Shown here: one piece after another, positions 1 through 7,803 of the stretch
Position numbering within the stretch: position 1 is the stretch's first letter
How the letters are laid out: the number at the start of each line of letters is the position of its first letter
Source of the DNA: BP-464 sp045805505
Lineage (GTDB): Bacteria; Actinomycetota; Thermoleophilia; Solirubrobacterales; Solirubrobacteraceae
Direction of reading: 5' to 3'
Assembly: GCA_045805505.1 (NCBI GenBank)
Contig: JBJMLA010000153.1
Location: 15,078-79,077, forward strand
Length of the DNA: 64,000 nucleotides
The notes under the pieces: model-generated
What the model was told of the DNA's origin: nothing
The model's input: the letters and a program-made list of their open reading frames with translations, nothing else
Database searches by the model: none
Position numbers and translations under genes: made by a program

Positions 1-888
1 CTTCATCGTCGAGCCGGGGTACAGGCCCGAGTCGCCGTTGCCGTAGCCGATGTCGTGGTCGTAGAGCCCGTGGGTCGCGGTGAACGAGAGGATCCCGTAG
101 TTCTGGGCCCAGCGCGCGATCACGTGCGAGACGCGGAAGCCGTCGACCTCGACGAGGTCGACGTCGTTGAACGCGCCCTGCTCGACCATGAAGTTGCGCA
201 GGAAGATCCCGTTGGCGCGGTCGATCCGCAGCACGTCGGTCTTGACGCGGTCGCCGACGATGCGGACGTCGGCGGGCTTGCGGCCCATGCCCTCGATCTG
301 CAGGTTGCACAGCTGGGTGCAGATCGGGGTCGTCGGCGCGCTTGGGTTCGGCTCGGGGCGCGTGTCGCCGATCACCGCGATCAGGTTCTTGGAGTTCGGG
401 CACTTGACCGCGTAGTTGCGGTTGGCCCGCTCCGGAAGGTCGTTGGAGCGCGGGCCGGCGGGCGGCGGCGCCTGCCCGTAGCCCTCCTCGACGGTCACGT
501 AGTCGTCGGCGCACGGGGGCTGGCCGGGCGCGCCGAACGGCACCTTGCGGCTCGGCGTCTCCTTGTAGACGCCGGGCATGACCATGATCCGGTAGCCGCT
601 CTTGGCCTTGTCGATCGCCGCCTGGATGTCGTGGAACCGACAGCCCTTCAGCAGCCTCAGCCGCTTCTTGAGCACCCCGCGCTGCTTCTTTGCGCCATAC
701 GTCTTGCGCAGCAGCTTCCCGGAGTTCGCCTTGCAGACGACGTTCTTGGGCCCGGTGGTCCGGTAGTCCGGCACCTTGCCCTTGACCGGGAAGGCGAACG
801 CGGTGAGGCGCTCGGGGTGGGCGGACGCCATGGCGGGGAGGGCCAGGGCGAGGAGAAGGGCGGCGACCGTGCCGCGCAGGAGGCGCAT
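1..888 (-). CDS. Secreted right-handed parallel beta-helix protein (3' part beyond window)
   Basis: The frame is open from an ATG at 888 to the left edge, so 296 codons are visible and the C-terminus is missing. Residues 1-22 form a signal peptide (MRLLRGTVAALLLALALPAMA). Beyond it are Cys residues and a series of short strand-like repeats, with phrases such as VRIVGDRVKTDVLRIDRANG and FRVSHVIARWAQNYGILSF. These are typical of pectate-lyase-like beta-helix (NosD/Beta_helix) surface proteins. No catalytic assignment is possible because the C-terminus is absent. It is probably extracellular or wall associated. The next gene upstream on the same strand (Ogt) ends 11 bp before this start, so the two may be cotranscribed. 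Confidence 0.75.
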   Translation of the reverse strand, partial: MRLLRGTVAALLLALALPAMASAHPERLTAFAFPVKGKVPDYRTTGPKNVVCKANSGKLLRKTYGAKKQRGVLKKRLRLLKGCRFHDIQAAIDKAKSGYRIMVMPGVYKETPSRKVPFGAPGQPPCADDYVTVEEGYGQAPPPAGPRSNDLPERANRNYAVKCPNSKNLIAVIGDTRPEPNPSAPTTPICTQLCNLQIEGMGRKPADVRIVGDRVKTDVLRIDRANGIFLRNFMVEQGAFNDVDLVEVDGFRVSHVIARWAQNYGILSFTATHGLYDHDIGYGNGDSGLYPGSTMK

Positions 889-898
889 CCACGGCAAT

Positions 899-1489
899 CT
901 AGAGCAGCGCGCCCTCGATCCGAAGCAACGTCTCCTTGCGCTCGACGCCGCCGGTGTAGCCGCCCAGCCCGCCGCCGGTGCGCAGCACGCGGTGACAGGG
1001 GACGACGATCGGGATCGGGTTGTTGCCCAGGGCGGTGCCCGCGGCGCGCACGGCGGCCGCCGATCCGGCCTTGGTCGCCATCGCGCGGTAGCTGGACACC
1101 TCGCCGAACGGGATCGTCGCGCAGGCCTCCAGGATGCGGCGGCCGAACGGCGTCTTGACGTAGGAGAAGTCGAGCGGCAGGTCGAACGCGGTGCGCCGGC
1201 CCGCGAAGTACTCGTCGAGCTCGCGGCGGACGTCGTCGAGCCGGGCGGGGCCCTCGAGGATGCGCGGGGACAGCCGGACGGCGAGCTGCTCGAGCACGCG
1301 GTCGAGGCCGCCGTTGAACTCCTCGTAGGCCAGCCGCGCGAGCCCGCGCTCGGTGCGCGCGGCGACGACCTTGCCGATCGGCGTGTCGACGACGGCGTAG
1401 TGGACGTCGGCGGGCGCGGTCGCGGCGAAGCGGGCGGCCGCGCCGGCGGCGCCGGCTGCGGAGGGGGCGGTGATGGTGGTGGGGCTCAT
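899..1489 (-). CDS. ogt: Methylated-DNA--[protein]-cysteine S-methyltransferase (Ogt type)
   Basis: 196 aa. It repairs O6-alkylguanine by irreversible transfer of the alkyl group to its own cysteine. The active-site motif IVVPCHRV places the acceptor Cys near residue 165. The DNA-binding helix region (TPFGRRILEACATIPFGEVS, then SYRAMA) precedes it, and the GGYTGG...K loop follows. The first ~25 residues are Ala-rich and not part of the family core. The ATG overlaps the stop of the upstream ECF sigma factor by 4 bp (ATGA), so the two are translationally coupled. This is one of two Ogt genes in the window; the other is at 45273-45812. No Ada sensor domain is present here. Confidence 0.93.
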   Translation of the reverse strand: MSPTTITAPSAAGAAGAAARFAATAPADVHYAVVDTPIGKVVAARTERGLARLAYEEFNGGLDRVLEQLAVRLSPRILEGPARLDDVRRELDEYFAGRRTAFDLPLDFSYVKTPFGRRILEACATIPFGEVSSYRAMATKAGSAAAVRAAGTALGNNPIPIVVPCHRVLRTGGGLGGYTGGVERKETLLRIEGALL

Positions 1490-1944
1490 GCGGTGACCTC
1501 GGTTCGGAGCTTCTTCATGCCTTCGTGGACGTTCTTGCGCGCGGCGTCGGCCGACGTGCCGGTCGCCTTGGCGATCGCCTCGTAGTCGAGGTCGGCCGCG
1601 AAGCGCAGCGTGATCGCCGCTCGCTGCTTGGGCGGGAGCTCCCGGACCTGCTGCCAGACCTCGTCGCCGGGGTCGCGCGCGTCGTGGTGGGCCTGCTCGG
1701 GCACCTCGCCCGGGAGGGTCGGGCGCCGTTTGACGGCCCGGTGATGGTCGAGCGCCTTGCGGTGCGCGATGGTCATCACCCACGCCTGCAGGTTCGACCC
1801 GGTGCGCAGCCGCGGGTAGGCCTTCATCGCCGAGAGGAACGTCTCCTGGAAGACGTCGTCGGCGTCCTGCCGGCCGACCGACGCGACAGCGAAGCGCCAC
1901 ACGCAGTCGCGCTGCTCGTCGAGGAACCGCTGGAACGGGATCAC
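1486..1944 (-). CDS. ECF-type RNA polymerase sigma factor
   Basis: 152 aa with a GTG start that overlaps the VOC gene stop (GTGA). Region 2 runs over about residues 8-70, with the core DADDVFQETFLSAMKAYPRL and NLQAWVMTIAHRKALDHHR. Region 4 runs over about 95-145, with LPPKQRAAITLRFAADLDYE, then the helix-turn-helix AIAKATGTSADAARKNVHEGM. The length and two-domain layout fit extracytoplasmic-function sigma-70 proteins. No anti-sigma gene is adjacent. Its partner in the operon is an alkylguanine methyltransferase, which hints at an alkylation or stress link. That link is inferred from coupling only. Confidence 0.9.
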   Translation of the reverse strand: MIPFQRFLDEQRDCVWRFAVASVGRQDADDVFQETFLSAMKAYPRLRTGSNLQAWVMTIAHRKALDHHRAVKRRPTLPGEVPEQAHHDARDPGDEVWQQVRELPPKQRAAITLRFAADLDYEAIAKATGTSADAARKNVHEGMKKLRTEVTA

Positions 1945-2357
1945 GCGGGTGAAACGAGCGGGGGCTCCGGTTCGTGAGGTCGCTCGTGCAGGACCGCCTC
2001 GACGTTGTTGCCGTCGGGGTCGAGCAGGAAGGCCGCGTAGTAGCCCTCGTGGTACTTCGGCCGCGGTCCCGGCTCGCCGTTGTCGCGCCCGCCGGCGGCC
2101 AGGCCGGCGGCATGGAAGGCGGCGACCTGCTCGCGCGTCTCGGCGAGGAACGCCAGATGCATGCCGTCGGGCGGCGGAGCGCCCGGGGCGATCGAGAAGT
2201 CCTCGGCGCCCGGCGGTCCCCAGGTCGGCAGGCCCTCGACGCGCTCCTCGTTGAACTCCAGCGCGGCGAGGACCGCCGAGTAGAAGGCCTGGCTGGCCTC
2301 GAGGTCGGCGACCGGGAGGGTGAGGTGGTCGACGCAGACGCGGCGGATCGTGCTCAT
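1941..2357 (-). CDS. VOC-family (glyoxalase/bleomycin-resistance fold) protein
   Basis: 138 aa. The sequence starts with the family signature DHLTLPVADLEASQAFYSAV and ends with YYAAFLLDPDGNNVEAVLHE, where the terminal Glu is the usual metal ligand. A His in MHLAFLAE is another likely ligand. Members of this superfamily are metal-dependent isomerases, dioxygenases or resistance proteins, so the substrate cannot be named. The ATG at 2357 overlaps the dehydrogenase stop (ATGA), and the gene's own stop overlaps the sigma-factor start. It is therefore locked in the middle of a translationally coupled operon. Confidence 0.85.
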   Translation of the reverse strand: MSTIRRVCVDHLTLPVADLEASQAFYSAVLAALEFNEERVEGLPTWGPPGAEDFSIAPGAPPPDGMHLAFLAETREQVAAFHAAGLAAGGRDNGEPGPRPKYHEGYYAAFLLDPDGNNVEAVLHERPHEPEPPLVSPA

Positions 2358-3670
2358 CGCAGCGCCGGCGCGATGCGGTAGGCGTCGCCGTGGACCTCGC
2401 GCAGCTCGGTGAGGACCTGGCGGACGTTGTCGAGCCCGAGGATCTCGCCCCAGGCCAGCGGCCCGCGGGGGTGGTTGAGCCCGAGCACGAGCCCGTCGTC
2501 GATGTCCTGTGCGCTCGCGACGCCCTCGCCGAGCGAGAAGTGCGCTTCGTTGACGAGCTGGCAGATCGCGCGCGGCAGGACGCCGCCCGGCGACGGGGCG
2601 ACGCGCGCGGTGTGCAGGCCCATCGCTGCGAAGGCCTGCTCGCCGTGCTCGCCGGTGACCTCGATCAGGTTGAGCGGCAGCACCGCGTAGAACGTCTCGC
2701 CCTCGATCAGCCCGCCGAGGCCGTCGACCCAGATCGTCGGGCCGTCCGGCGTCGTCGCGAGCGCCTTGAGCGTGTCGGCCAGCGGGCCCATGCCCTCGAC
2801 GGTGGCGCCGCCCGTGACCGGTGGCGCCTCGGGGTCCTGGGGGCGGTGCTTGGCGCCGTCGTCGGGGTAGGCGTACCAGCCTCGGCCCGACTTGCGCCCG
2901 AGCCAGCCGGCCGAGACCATCCGCGCGCTCAGCGTCGAGGGGCGCCAGCGGGGCTCGCCGAAGCCGAGCTCGTGAAACGACAGGCTGACCTCGTAGCCGA
3001 CGTCGATGCCCACGAGGTCCTGCAGCTCGAACGGACCCATGCGGAAGCCGCCGCCCAGCCGGTAGATGCGATCGATCGTCTCGACGTCGGCGACGCGCTC
3101 GGACAGGCAGCGCAGCGCCTCGAGGCCGAACGGCCGGTTGGTGCGGTTGACGACGAAGCCGGCGACGTCGGCGCAGCGGATCGGGCGCTTGCCCATCGCC
3201 TCGGCGAGATCGGTCACCCGCTGCACGGCGTCCTCGCTCGACTGCATCGCCGGGATGACCTCGCAGAGCTTCATGACCGGCGGCGGGTTGAAGAAGTGCA
3301 TGCCGACGACCTTCGACGGGTCGGGTGCGGCGCCGGCGATCGCGGTGATCGGGATCGAGGAGGTGTTCGAGCACAGCACCGCGTCGGGCGCGATCTCGCC
3401 GAGCCGGCCGAACAGCTGCTGCTTGAGCTCGAGACGCTCGGGGATCGCCTCGACGATCACGTCGCAGCCCGCGAGGTCGGTCAGCTCCGGCGCGGTGAGC
3501 GGCGCGGTGAACGACGCGCCCTTCTTCTCCCAGCGCGCGACGATCCTCGCCACCGCCGCGTCGACGTCGGCGACCGGGTCGTGGACGAGCGTCTCCCATC
3601 CGGCCTGCGCGCCGAGCTGGGCGATCCCCGCGCCCATCGTCCCAGCGCCGACGACGCCGAGCCTAGGCAA
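2354..3670 (-). CDS. 3-hydroxyacyl-CoA dehydrogenase
   Basis: 438 aa. It catalyses the NAD-dependent oxidation step of fatty-acid beta-oxidation in the cytosol. The N-terminal Rossmann motif LGVVGAGTMGAGIAQLGAQA begins at residue 4, which fixes the TTG start at 3670. Conserved phrases SNTSSIPITAIA and GMHFFNPPPVMKLCEVI contain the family catalytic region. Two 3HCDH C-terminal-type domains follow, around residues 185-285 and 325-425. The start lies inside the 3' end of the acyl-CoA dehydrogenase gene (8 bp overlap), so the two oxidation enzymes are coupled. No enoyl-CoA hydratase domain is visible. Confidence 0.93.
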   Translation of the reverse strand: MPRLGVVGAGTMGAGIAQLGAQAGWETLVHDPVADVDAAVARIVARWEKKGASFTAPLTAPELTDLAGCDVIVEAIPERLELKQQLFGRLGEIAPDAVLCSNTSSIPITAIAGAAPDPSKVVGMHFFNPPPVMKLCEVIPAMQSSEDAVQRVTDLAEAMGKRPIRCADVAGFVVNRTNRPFGLEALRCLSERVADVETIDRIYRLGGGFRMGPFELQDLVGIDVGYEVSLSFHELGFGEPRWRPSTLSARMVSAGWLGRKSGRGWYAYPDDGAKHRPQDPEAPPVTGGATVEGMGPLADTLKALATTPDGPTIWVDGLGGLIEGETFYAVLPLNLIEVTGEHGEQAFAAMGLHTARVAPSPGGVLPRAICQLVNEAHFSLGEGVASAQDIDDGLVLGLNHPRGPLAWGEILGLDNVRQVLTELREVHGDAYRIAPALR

Positions 3671-4817
3671 TGGCGTTGATGCCGGTCAGGGCCTTGCCGA
3701 TGATCAGGCGCTGGATCTGGGACGTGCCCTCGTAGAGCGTGGTGACGCGGACGTCGCGGAACGCGCGCTCGACCGGATGGTCGTCGACGTAGCCGGCGCC
3801 ACCGTGGACCTGGATGGCCTCGTTGGCGCACCACTGCGCCGCCTCGGTCGCGAAGAACTTGGCGATCGAGGTCTCGGTCGTGTTCGGCTTGCCCTGGTCC
3901 TTGAGCCAGCCGGCGCGCCACGTCAGCAGCCGTGCGGCGTCGGTCTTGACCTTCATCTCGGCGAGCATGCCCTGCACGAGCTGGAAGGAGGCGATCGGCC
4001 GGTCGAACTGCTTGCGCTCGGTGGCGTAGCGGACCGACTCGTCCAGCACGTACTGGCAGATGCCGACGCAGCCCGAGGCGACGCTGTAGCGGCCGGAGTC
4101 CAGCGCGCTCATGGCCACCTTGAAGCCGGCGCCGACCTCGCCGAGCACCTGGTCGTCGGAGGCGAACACGTCGTCGAGCGAGATCGCCGCGGTGTCCGAG
4201 CCGTGCAGGCCCATCTTGCCGTGGATCTCCGTGGCCTGGTAGCCGGGCTGGTCGGTGTCGACCAGGAAACAGGCCAGGCCGCGGTGCTTCTTCTCGGGGT
4301 CGGTCTGGGCGAAGACGAGCGCGACCTTCGCGTGGTTGCCCATCGAGATCCACATCTTCGCGCCGTTGATCTTCCAGCCGCCGTCGACCTTGGTCGCGCG
4401 CGTCCGCTGGTTGGCCGCGTCGGATCCCGTGTCGGGCTCGGTCAGGCCGAAGCAGCCCAGCCACTCGCCCGAGCACAACTTGGGCAGGTACTCCTGCTTC
4501 TGCCCCTCGGTGCCGTACTTGAGGATCGCGCTGCAGACCAGCGAGGTCTGCACGGAGATGACGGTGCGCATCGCGGAGTCGACCGCGCCGATCTGCTCGA
4601 CGACGATGCCGTAGGTCACGTAGTCGAGGCCGGCGCCGCCGTACTCGCGGGGGATGATCGCCCCGAGGTAGCCCTGCTCGGCGATCATCCGCGCGAGCTC
4701 GACGTCGAAGTGGTGCTTGCGCGCGTTCTCGTCGGCGCGGGGGCGCACGACCTGGTGCGCGAAGTCGCGCGCGGTCTCCTGGATCAGCTGCTGTTCGTCG
4801 GTGAGGGAGAAGTCCAT
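3663..4817 (-). CDS. Acyl-CoA dehydrogenase
   Basis: 384 aa, normal family length. It is an FAD-dependent alpha,beta-desaturase of acyl-CoA. The N-terminal helical domain (MDFSLTDEQQLIQETARDFA) is followed by the FAD/substrate signature CFGLTEPDTGSDAANQRTRA. The C-terminal domain has RKQFDRPIASFQLVQGMLAE and VHGGAGYVDDHPVERAFRD. The catalytic base is the Glu in LYEGTSQIQRLIIGK. The first 34 bp overlap the end of the upstream NUDIX gene. With the downstream hydroxyacyl-CoA dehydrogenase it supplies two of the four beta-oxidation steps. Confidence 0.95.
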   Translation of the reverse strand: MDFSLTDEQQLIQETARDFAHQVVRPRADENARKHHFDVELARMIAEQGYLGAIIPREYGGAGLDYVTYGIVVEQIGAVDSAMRTVISVQTSLVCSAILKYGTEGQKQEYLPKLCSGEWLGCFGLTEPDTGSDAANQRTRATKVDGGWKINGAKMWISMGNHAKVALVFAQTDPEKKHRGLACFLVDTDQPGYQATEIHGKMGLHGSDTAAISLDDVFASDDQVLGEVGAGFKVAMSALDSGRYSVASGCVGICQYVLDESVRYATERKQFDRPIASFQLVQGMLAEMKVKTDAARLLTWRAGWLKDQGKPNTTETSIAKFFATEAAQWCANEAIQVHGGAGYVDDHPVERAFRDVRVTTLYEGTSQIQRLIIGKALTGINAIA

Positions 4818-5329
4818 GGGGGTGGGGACGCTTTCAGATCGGCCAGGCCGGCGCGTTCACCGGCGAAGGCGGGGGCGGGGAAGTCGTCGAGGGCGAACCA
4901 GCCCGCCTCGCTCTTCTCATCGGAAAGCAACATATCTGCGGTCCGTTGCACCCGGGCCAGGAAGCCGATGTCGACCGTGTGGCGGCCGGTCTCGCCGTAG
5001 ACCGAGGAGTAGGCGCCCAGGACGCCGAGCAGCTCGGCGTGCAGGCCGGTCTCCTCGGCGATCTCCCGGACGATCGCGGCGGCCGGCGCCTCGCCGCCGT
5101 CGATGAAGCCACCCGGCAGGTCCCACTGCCCGAGGCAGGGCTCGTGGGCGCGGCGCAGCGCGAGGAACCGCCCGGCCGGATCGGCCACGAACGCGAACGT
5201 CGTGACGGCCGGGTTGTCGTAGTGGACGTAGTGGCCCTGAGGACAGGCGGGCCGGCCGGCGTCGCGATGGCCGTCGGGCAGCGGGGTCAGCGCGGCGCCG
5301 CAGAGAGGGCAGAAGCGGAACGCGGCCAC
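4784..5329 (-). CDS. NUDIX hydrolase with N-terminal zinc ribbon
   Basis: 181 aa, GTG start. Residues 1-35 form a small zinc ribbon with CPLCG and a later Cys-His pair (RPACPQGHYVHYDNP). A NUDIX domain follows, with the complete box GGFIDGGEAPAAAIVREIAE followed by ETGL, i.e. Gx5Ex7REUxEExGU. Zinc-ribbon NUDIX proteins include NADH pyrophosphatase-like and other nucleoside-diphosphate-X hydrolases, and the substrate is not evident. It heads the minus-strand beta-oxidation operon. A divergent gene starts 26 bp away at 5356, so both promoters must overlap. Confidence 0.9.
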   Translation of the reverse strand: MAAFRFCPLCGAALTPLPDGHRDAGRPACPQGHYVHYDNPAVTTFAFVADPAGRFLALRRAHEPCLGQWDLPGGFIDGGEAPAAAIVREIAEETGLHAELLGVLGAYSSVYGETGRHTVDIGFLARVQRTADMLLSDEKSEAGWFALDDFPAPAFAGERAGLADLKASPPPWTSPSPTNSS

Positions 5330-5355
5330 GGGCGGGAACGTACACTCGCGCGGCC

Positions 5356-5766
5356 TTGTTGCTGCTGGCCGCCGACACCTTCGCGCTGATCATGACGGGC
5401 CTGGTCGGCGGGCTGCTGGTCTTCCTCATCCTGCTCGGCGTCTTCGTGCCGGGCAACGGCTCCAAGCAGCTCGACTGGAAGCCGACGCGCTCGATCGAGG
5501 ACGAGGTGCAGAACGAGATCGACGACCTCGACCAGATGCTCGAGGCGGCCAACGCCCGGCGCCGGCGCCGCGGCGAGGCCGAGCTGACCGAGGACACGCT
5601 GCACGCGCAGGTGCGCGAGCACCAGCGCGACAACTTCAAGCGCCGCGACGACTACATGGCCGATCTCGAGGTCGCGCAGATGCTCGACCGCATCAACGAG
5701 AAGCGCCGCTCGAAGGGCCAGCCCGAGCAGACGATCGATCAGCTGCGAACCGAGCTCGGCCTGTGA
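5356..5766 (+). CDS. Small membrane-anchored coiled protein of unknown function
   Basis: 136 aa. A TTG start is chosen because a -10-like TACACT (5341-5346) sits 9 nt upstream, giving a leaderless layout. An ATG at 5392 is the alternative. Residues ~12-33 form one transmembrane span (IMTGLVGGLLVFLILLGVFV). The rest is highly charged and helical, with an Arg-rich turn (ANARRRRRGEAELTED) and heptad-like stretches suggesting a cytoplasmic coiled coil. I do not recognise a named family. The stop overlaps the next start by 4 bp (GTGA). Confidence 0.7.
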   Translation: MLLLAADTFALIMTGLVGGLLVFLILLGVFVPGNGSKQLDWKPTRSIEDEVQNEIDDLDQMLEAANARRRRRGEAELTEDTLHAQVREHQRDNFKRRDDYMADLEVAQMLDRINEKRRSKGQPEQTIDQLRTELGL

Positions 5767-6230
5767 GGGTCCTGCTCGTCGGCGGTGGCTGTCGCGGGCT
5801 GACGCTGACGCGCGCCCTGGCCGCCGAGGGTCACGCCGTGCGCGTGGTCACGCGGACCGAGGAGGGGCGCGCGGCGATCGACGAGGCCGGCGGCGAGTGC
5901 TGGATCGGCGACCCCGACGTGATCGGCACGCTGCGCTACGCGTTGGCCAACGTGACGGTGCTGCTGTGGGCCCTCGGGACGGTCGACGAGGAGCCGCTGC
6001 ACGGCTCGCGCCTGGAGATGATGCTCGAACGGACCGTCGACACCATGGTCCGCGGGGTCATCTACGAGCGCGGCCCCGGCGTCCCGATCGTCGAGCGGAT
6101 GTGCCAGCGCAACGAGGTGCCCTACGCGTTCCTCGACGCGGATGCGGCGGACGGCGAGGCGTGGGCCGCCGAGGCACAGCGGCTGATCGAGTCGCTCCTG
6201 ACGGCGCAGCGGCCGTCGGTCTTCTACTGA
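5763..6230 (+). CDS. NAD(P)-binding Rossmann-fold protein
   Basis: 155 aa, GTG start coupled to the preceding membrane protein. The N-terminus MRVLLVGGGCRGLTLTRALA is a dinucleotide-binding GxGxxG-like loop. The acidic/basic end of beta-2 (VVTRTEEGRAAI) resembles NADP-binding epimerase/NAD(P)H-binding proteins. It is shorter than a typical SDR epimerase (~250-300 aa) and lacks an evident YxxxK catalytic pair, so it may be a sensor or a reduced oxidoreductase. The 3' end overlaps the convergent gene at 6224. Confidence 0.7.
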   Translation: MRVLLVGGGCRGLTLTRALAAEGHAVRVVTRTEEGRAAIDEAGGECWIGDPDVIGTLRYALANVTVLLWALGTVDEEPLHGSRLEMMLERTVDTMVRGVIYERGPGVPIVERMCQRNEVPYAFLDADAADGEAWAAEAQRLIESLLTAQRPSVFY

Positions 6231-7195
6231 TCGATCAGCGGCGAGGGATGGACCTCGGGCGCGTCGGGCGAGTCCCAGGGCGCGTGTTGCGGGCTCGTGT
6301 CGATCTGGCCGATGGCCGCGATGGCGGCCCCGATGAGGGCGGCGAGGACGAGGAGGGTGGCGAGGTAGGTGAGGGCGCGGCGCTTCGCGGCGCTGGGGGT
6401 CGGCCGCGATGGCTTCGGGGCGCGGCGTGTTTCCGCGGGCGTCGATGGGATTGGCGGCGAGGGGGTGGGGGGTGCCGGCGTTGGGTGGTCGTCCGCGGGC
6501 GTGGGTGGCACGGGAGTTGGGCGGTCAAAGGGACCGTGGTGGTCACCTTGACGGCCCACGGGTGGCGGGGCGTCCGCGGGCGTTGAGGTCTCGGGCGGCG
6601 AGGGGCTCGGGGGGTCGGGCGGCTGCGGGGCGTCCGCGGGGGCGCCGGTGTCGGCCGCCGCCGGGGTTGGGCGGTCAAAGGAACCGTCGGGGTCACTTTG
6701 CCCGCCCACGGGTGCGGGCGGGACGACGCGGAGGCGGGCGGCAGGTTCGAGGGCCGGGGGCTGGGGCGCGGGCGGGAGCGCCGGGGGCTCCGCCAGGAAG
6801 GTGGCGAGGAGGTCGGCGCGGGCGGTGGCGAGCAGGGTCTCGTGCTGCTCGCAGCGGGGGCAGCGGGCGAGGTGGATCTCGAGCCACTTGCGCTCCTGGC
6901 GAGCCAGCGGCGCGTCGAGGCGGTCGGAGAGCAGGAGCTCGGCGCGCTCGCAGCGGGCGCCGGCGGCGAGCGGCGCGGTGTCGCGGCGCAGCGCCTTGCG
7001 CGCCCGCTTGGCCGCGAAGCGCAGGGCCGTGTCGTCGAGGCCGGTCTCGACGGCGGCGGAGGCGCGGTCGGCGTCGGCGAGCTCGAGGAGGGCGAGGACG
7101 CGGCGCTCGATTGCGGGGAGGTCCGGGAGCAGGCCGAACACATGGCGCTCGGCGCGGTCGCGAAGGGCTTGGGCGGGCTGGCCGGCGGGCGGCAT
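6224..7195 (-). CDS. Membrane protein fusing a sigma-region-4-like domain with an anti-sigma-type zinc finger
   Basis: 323 aa. Residues ~22-70 (LPDLPAIERRVLALLELADA through ALRFAAKRARKALRR) read like a sigma-70 region 4 helix-turn-helix. Residues ~100-125 carry HLARCPRC, the HxxxCxxC signature of zf-HC2/ZAS anti-sigma factors. A long Pro/Thr/Ala-rich linker (~130-270) follows, then one transmembrane helix (YLATLLVLAALIGAAIAAIG) and a short outer tail. This suggests a membrane-tethered regulator. The partner is unknown and no ECF gene is adjacent. The linker contains two copies of a dispersed DNA repeat at 6516-6564 and 6666-6714. Confidence 0.65.
   Translation of the reverse strand: MPPAGQPAQALRDRAERHVFGLLPDLPAIERRVLALLELADADRASAAVETGLDDTALRFAAKRARKALRRDTAPLAAGARCERAELLLSDRLDAPLARQERKWLEIHLARCPRCEQHETLLATARADLLATFLAEPPALPPAPQPPALEPAARLRVVPPAPVGGQSDPDGSFDRPTPAAADTGAPADAPQPPDPPSPSPPETSTPADAPPPVGRQGDHHGPFDRPTPVPPTPADDHPTPAPPTPSPPIPSTPAETRRAPKPSRPTPSAAKRRALTYLATLLVLAALIGAAIAAIGQIDTSPQHAPWDSPDAPEVHPSPLIDQ
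6516..6564. repeat. Dispersed imperfect palindromic repeat, copy 1 (inside a coding linker)
   Basis: A 49-bp unit that begins GTTGGGCGGTCAAAGG and ends GCCCACGGGTGG on the plus strand. It matches 6666-6714 at about 43 of 49 positions. The GGTCAAAGG and CCTTGACGG segments form an imperfect inverted repeat. On the minus strand it encodes GRQGDHHGPFDRPTP within the Pro-rich linker of the 6224-7195 protein. Confidence 0.6.
6666..6714. repeat. Dispersed imperfect palindromic repeat, copy 2
   Basis: Second copy of the unit at 6516-6564, 150 bp away. It contains GGGCGGTCAAAGGAACC and the near-complementary GGTCACTTTGCCCGCC. On the minus strand it encodes GGQSDPDGSFDRPTP. It keeps the reading frame of the host gene, so it is either a duplicated linker segment or an in-frame inserted element. 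Confidence 0.6.
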
Positions 7196-7209
7196 GGCGC
7201 GCCGCGAGT

Positions 7210-7803
7210 CTACGCCGGGAGGGCGTCGAGACGCGAGAGCAGATCGGCGAGGATCCGGGCGGTCGCTCCCCAGATGAGGTCCTCGCCGACGACGTAGGTG
7301 TCGGTGCGGAACGGGACGCCCCGGCGCAGCATGCGCCGGCGGTCATAGCCCGCGCGCAGGTCGGTGATCGAGAACTCCAGGACGGCGTCGACCTCGCGGG
7401 GCGACAGGGTCCACTCGCGACCCGGGTCGATCAGCCCGACGAACGGATAGACCGCGTAGTTGGTGGCGATCGTCGGCGTGGGCTGCAGCGCGCCGACGAC
7501 CTCCACGTCCTCGCCGGGCAGGCCGATCTCCTCGGTGGCCTCGCGCAGGGCGGTGGCGACGAGGTCCTCGCCGTCGTCGGCGCGGCCCCCGGGAAACGAG
7601 ATCTCGCCCGCGTGACGGCGCATGTCGCCGCGCCGGCGGGTGAAGACGGCGTGCAGCTCGCCCTTGGCGCCGACGTAGAGCGGGACGAGGACGGCGGCGT
7701 CGACCTTGCCGTGGACCTCGAGCGCCGCGGCCTGGGGGGCGTCGAGCAGGACCGCCGGCAGCGCGGCGGCGAGCTCAGCTCGCGAGCGAGACGCGCTCGA
7801 CAC
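7210..7803 (-). CDS. CoA pyrophosphatase-type NUDIX hydrolase
   Basis: 197 aa, GTG start. The pre-box signature FTRRRGDMRRHAGEISFPGG and the NUDIX box GGRADDGEDLVATALREATE + EIGL match the NudL/PCD1 group that cleaves coenzyme A and CoA derivatives to phosphopantetheine and 3',5'-ADP. The tail IWGATARILADLLSRL is also typical of that group. The start lies 29 bp inside the OsmC gene, so expression is coupled. The enzyme would act in the cytosol on CoA or oxidised CoA. Confidence 0.88.
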   Translation of the reverse strand: MSSASRSRAELAAALPAVLLDAPQAAALEVHGKVDAAVLVPLYVGAKGELHAVFTRRRGDMRRHAGEISFPGGRADDGEDLVATALREATEEIGLPGEDVEVVGALQPTPTIATNYAVYPFVGLIDPGREWTLSPREVDAVLEFSITDLRAGYDRRRMLRRGVPFRTDTYVVGEDLIWGATARILADLLSRLDALPA

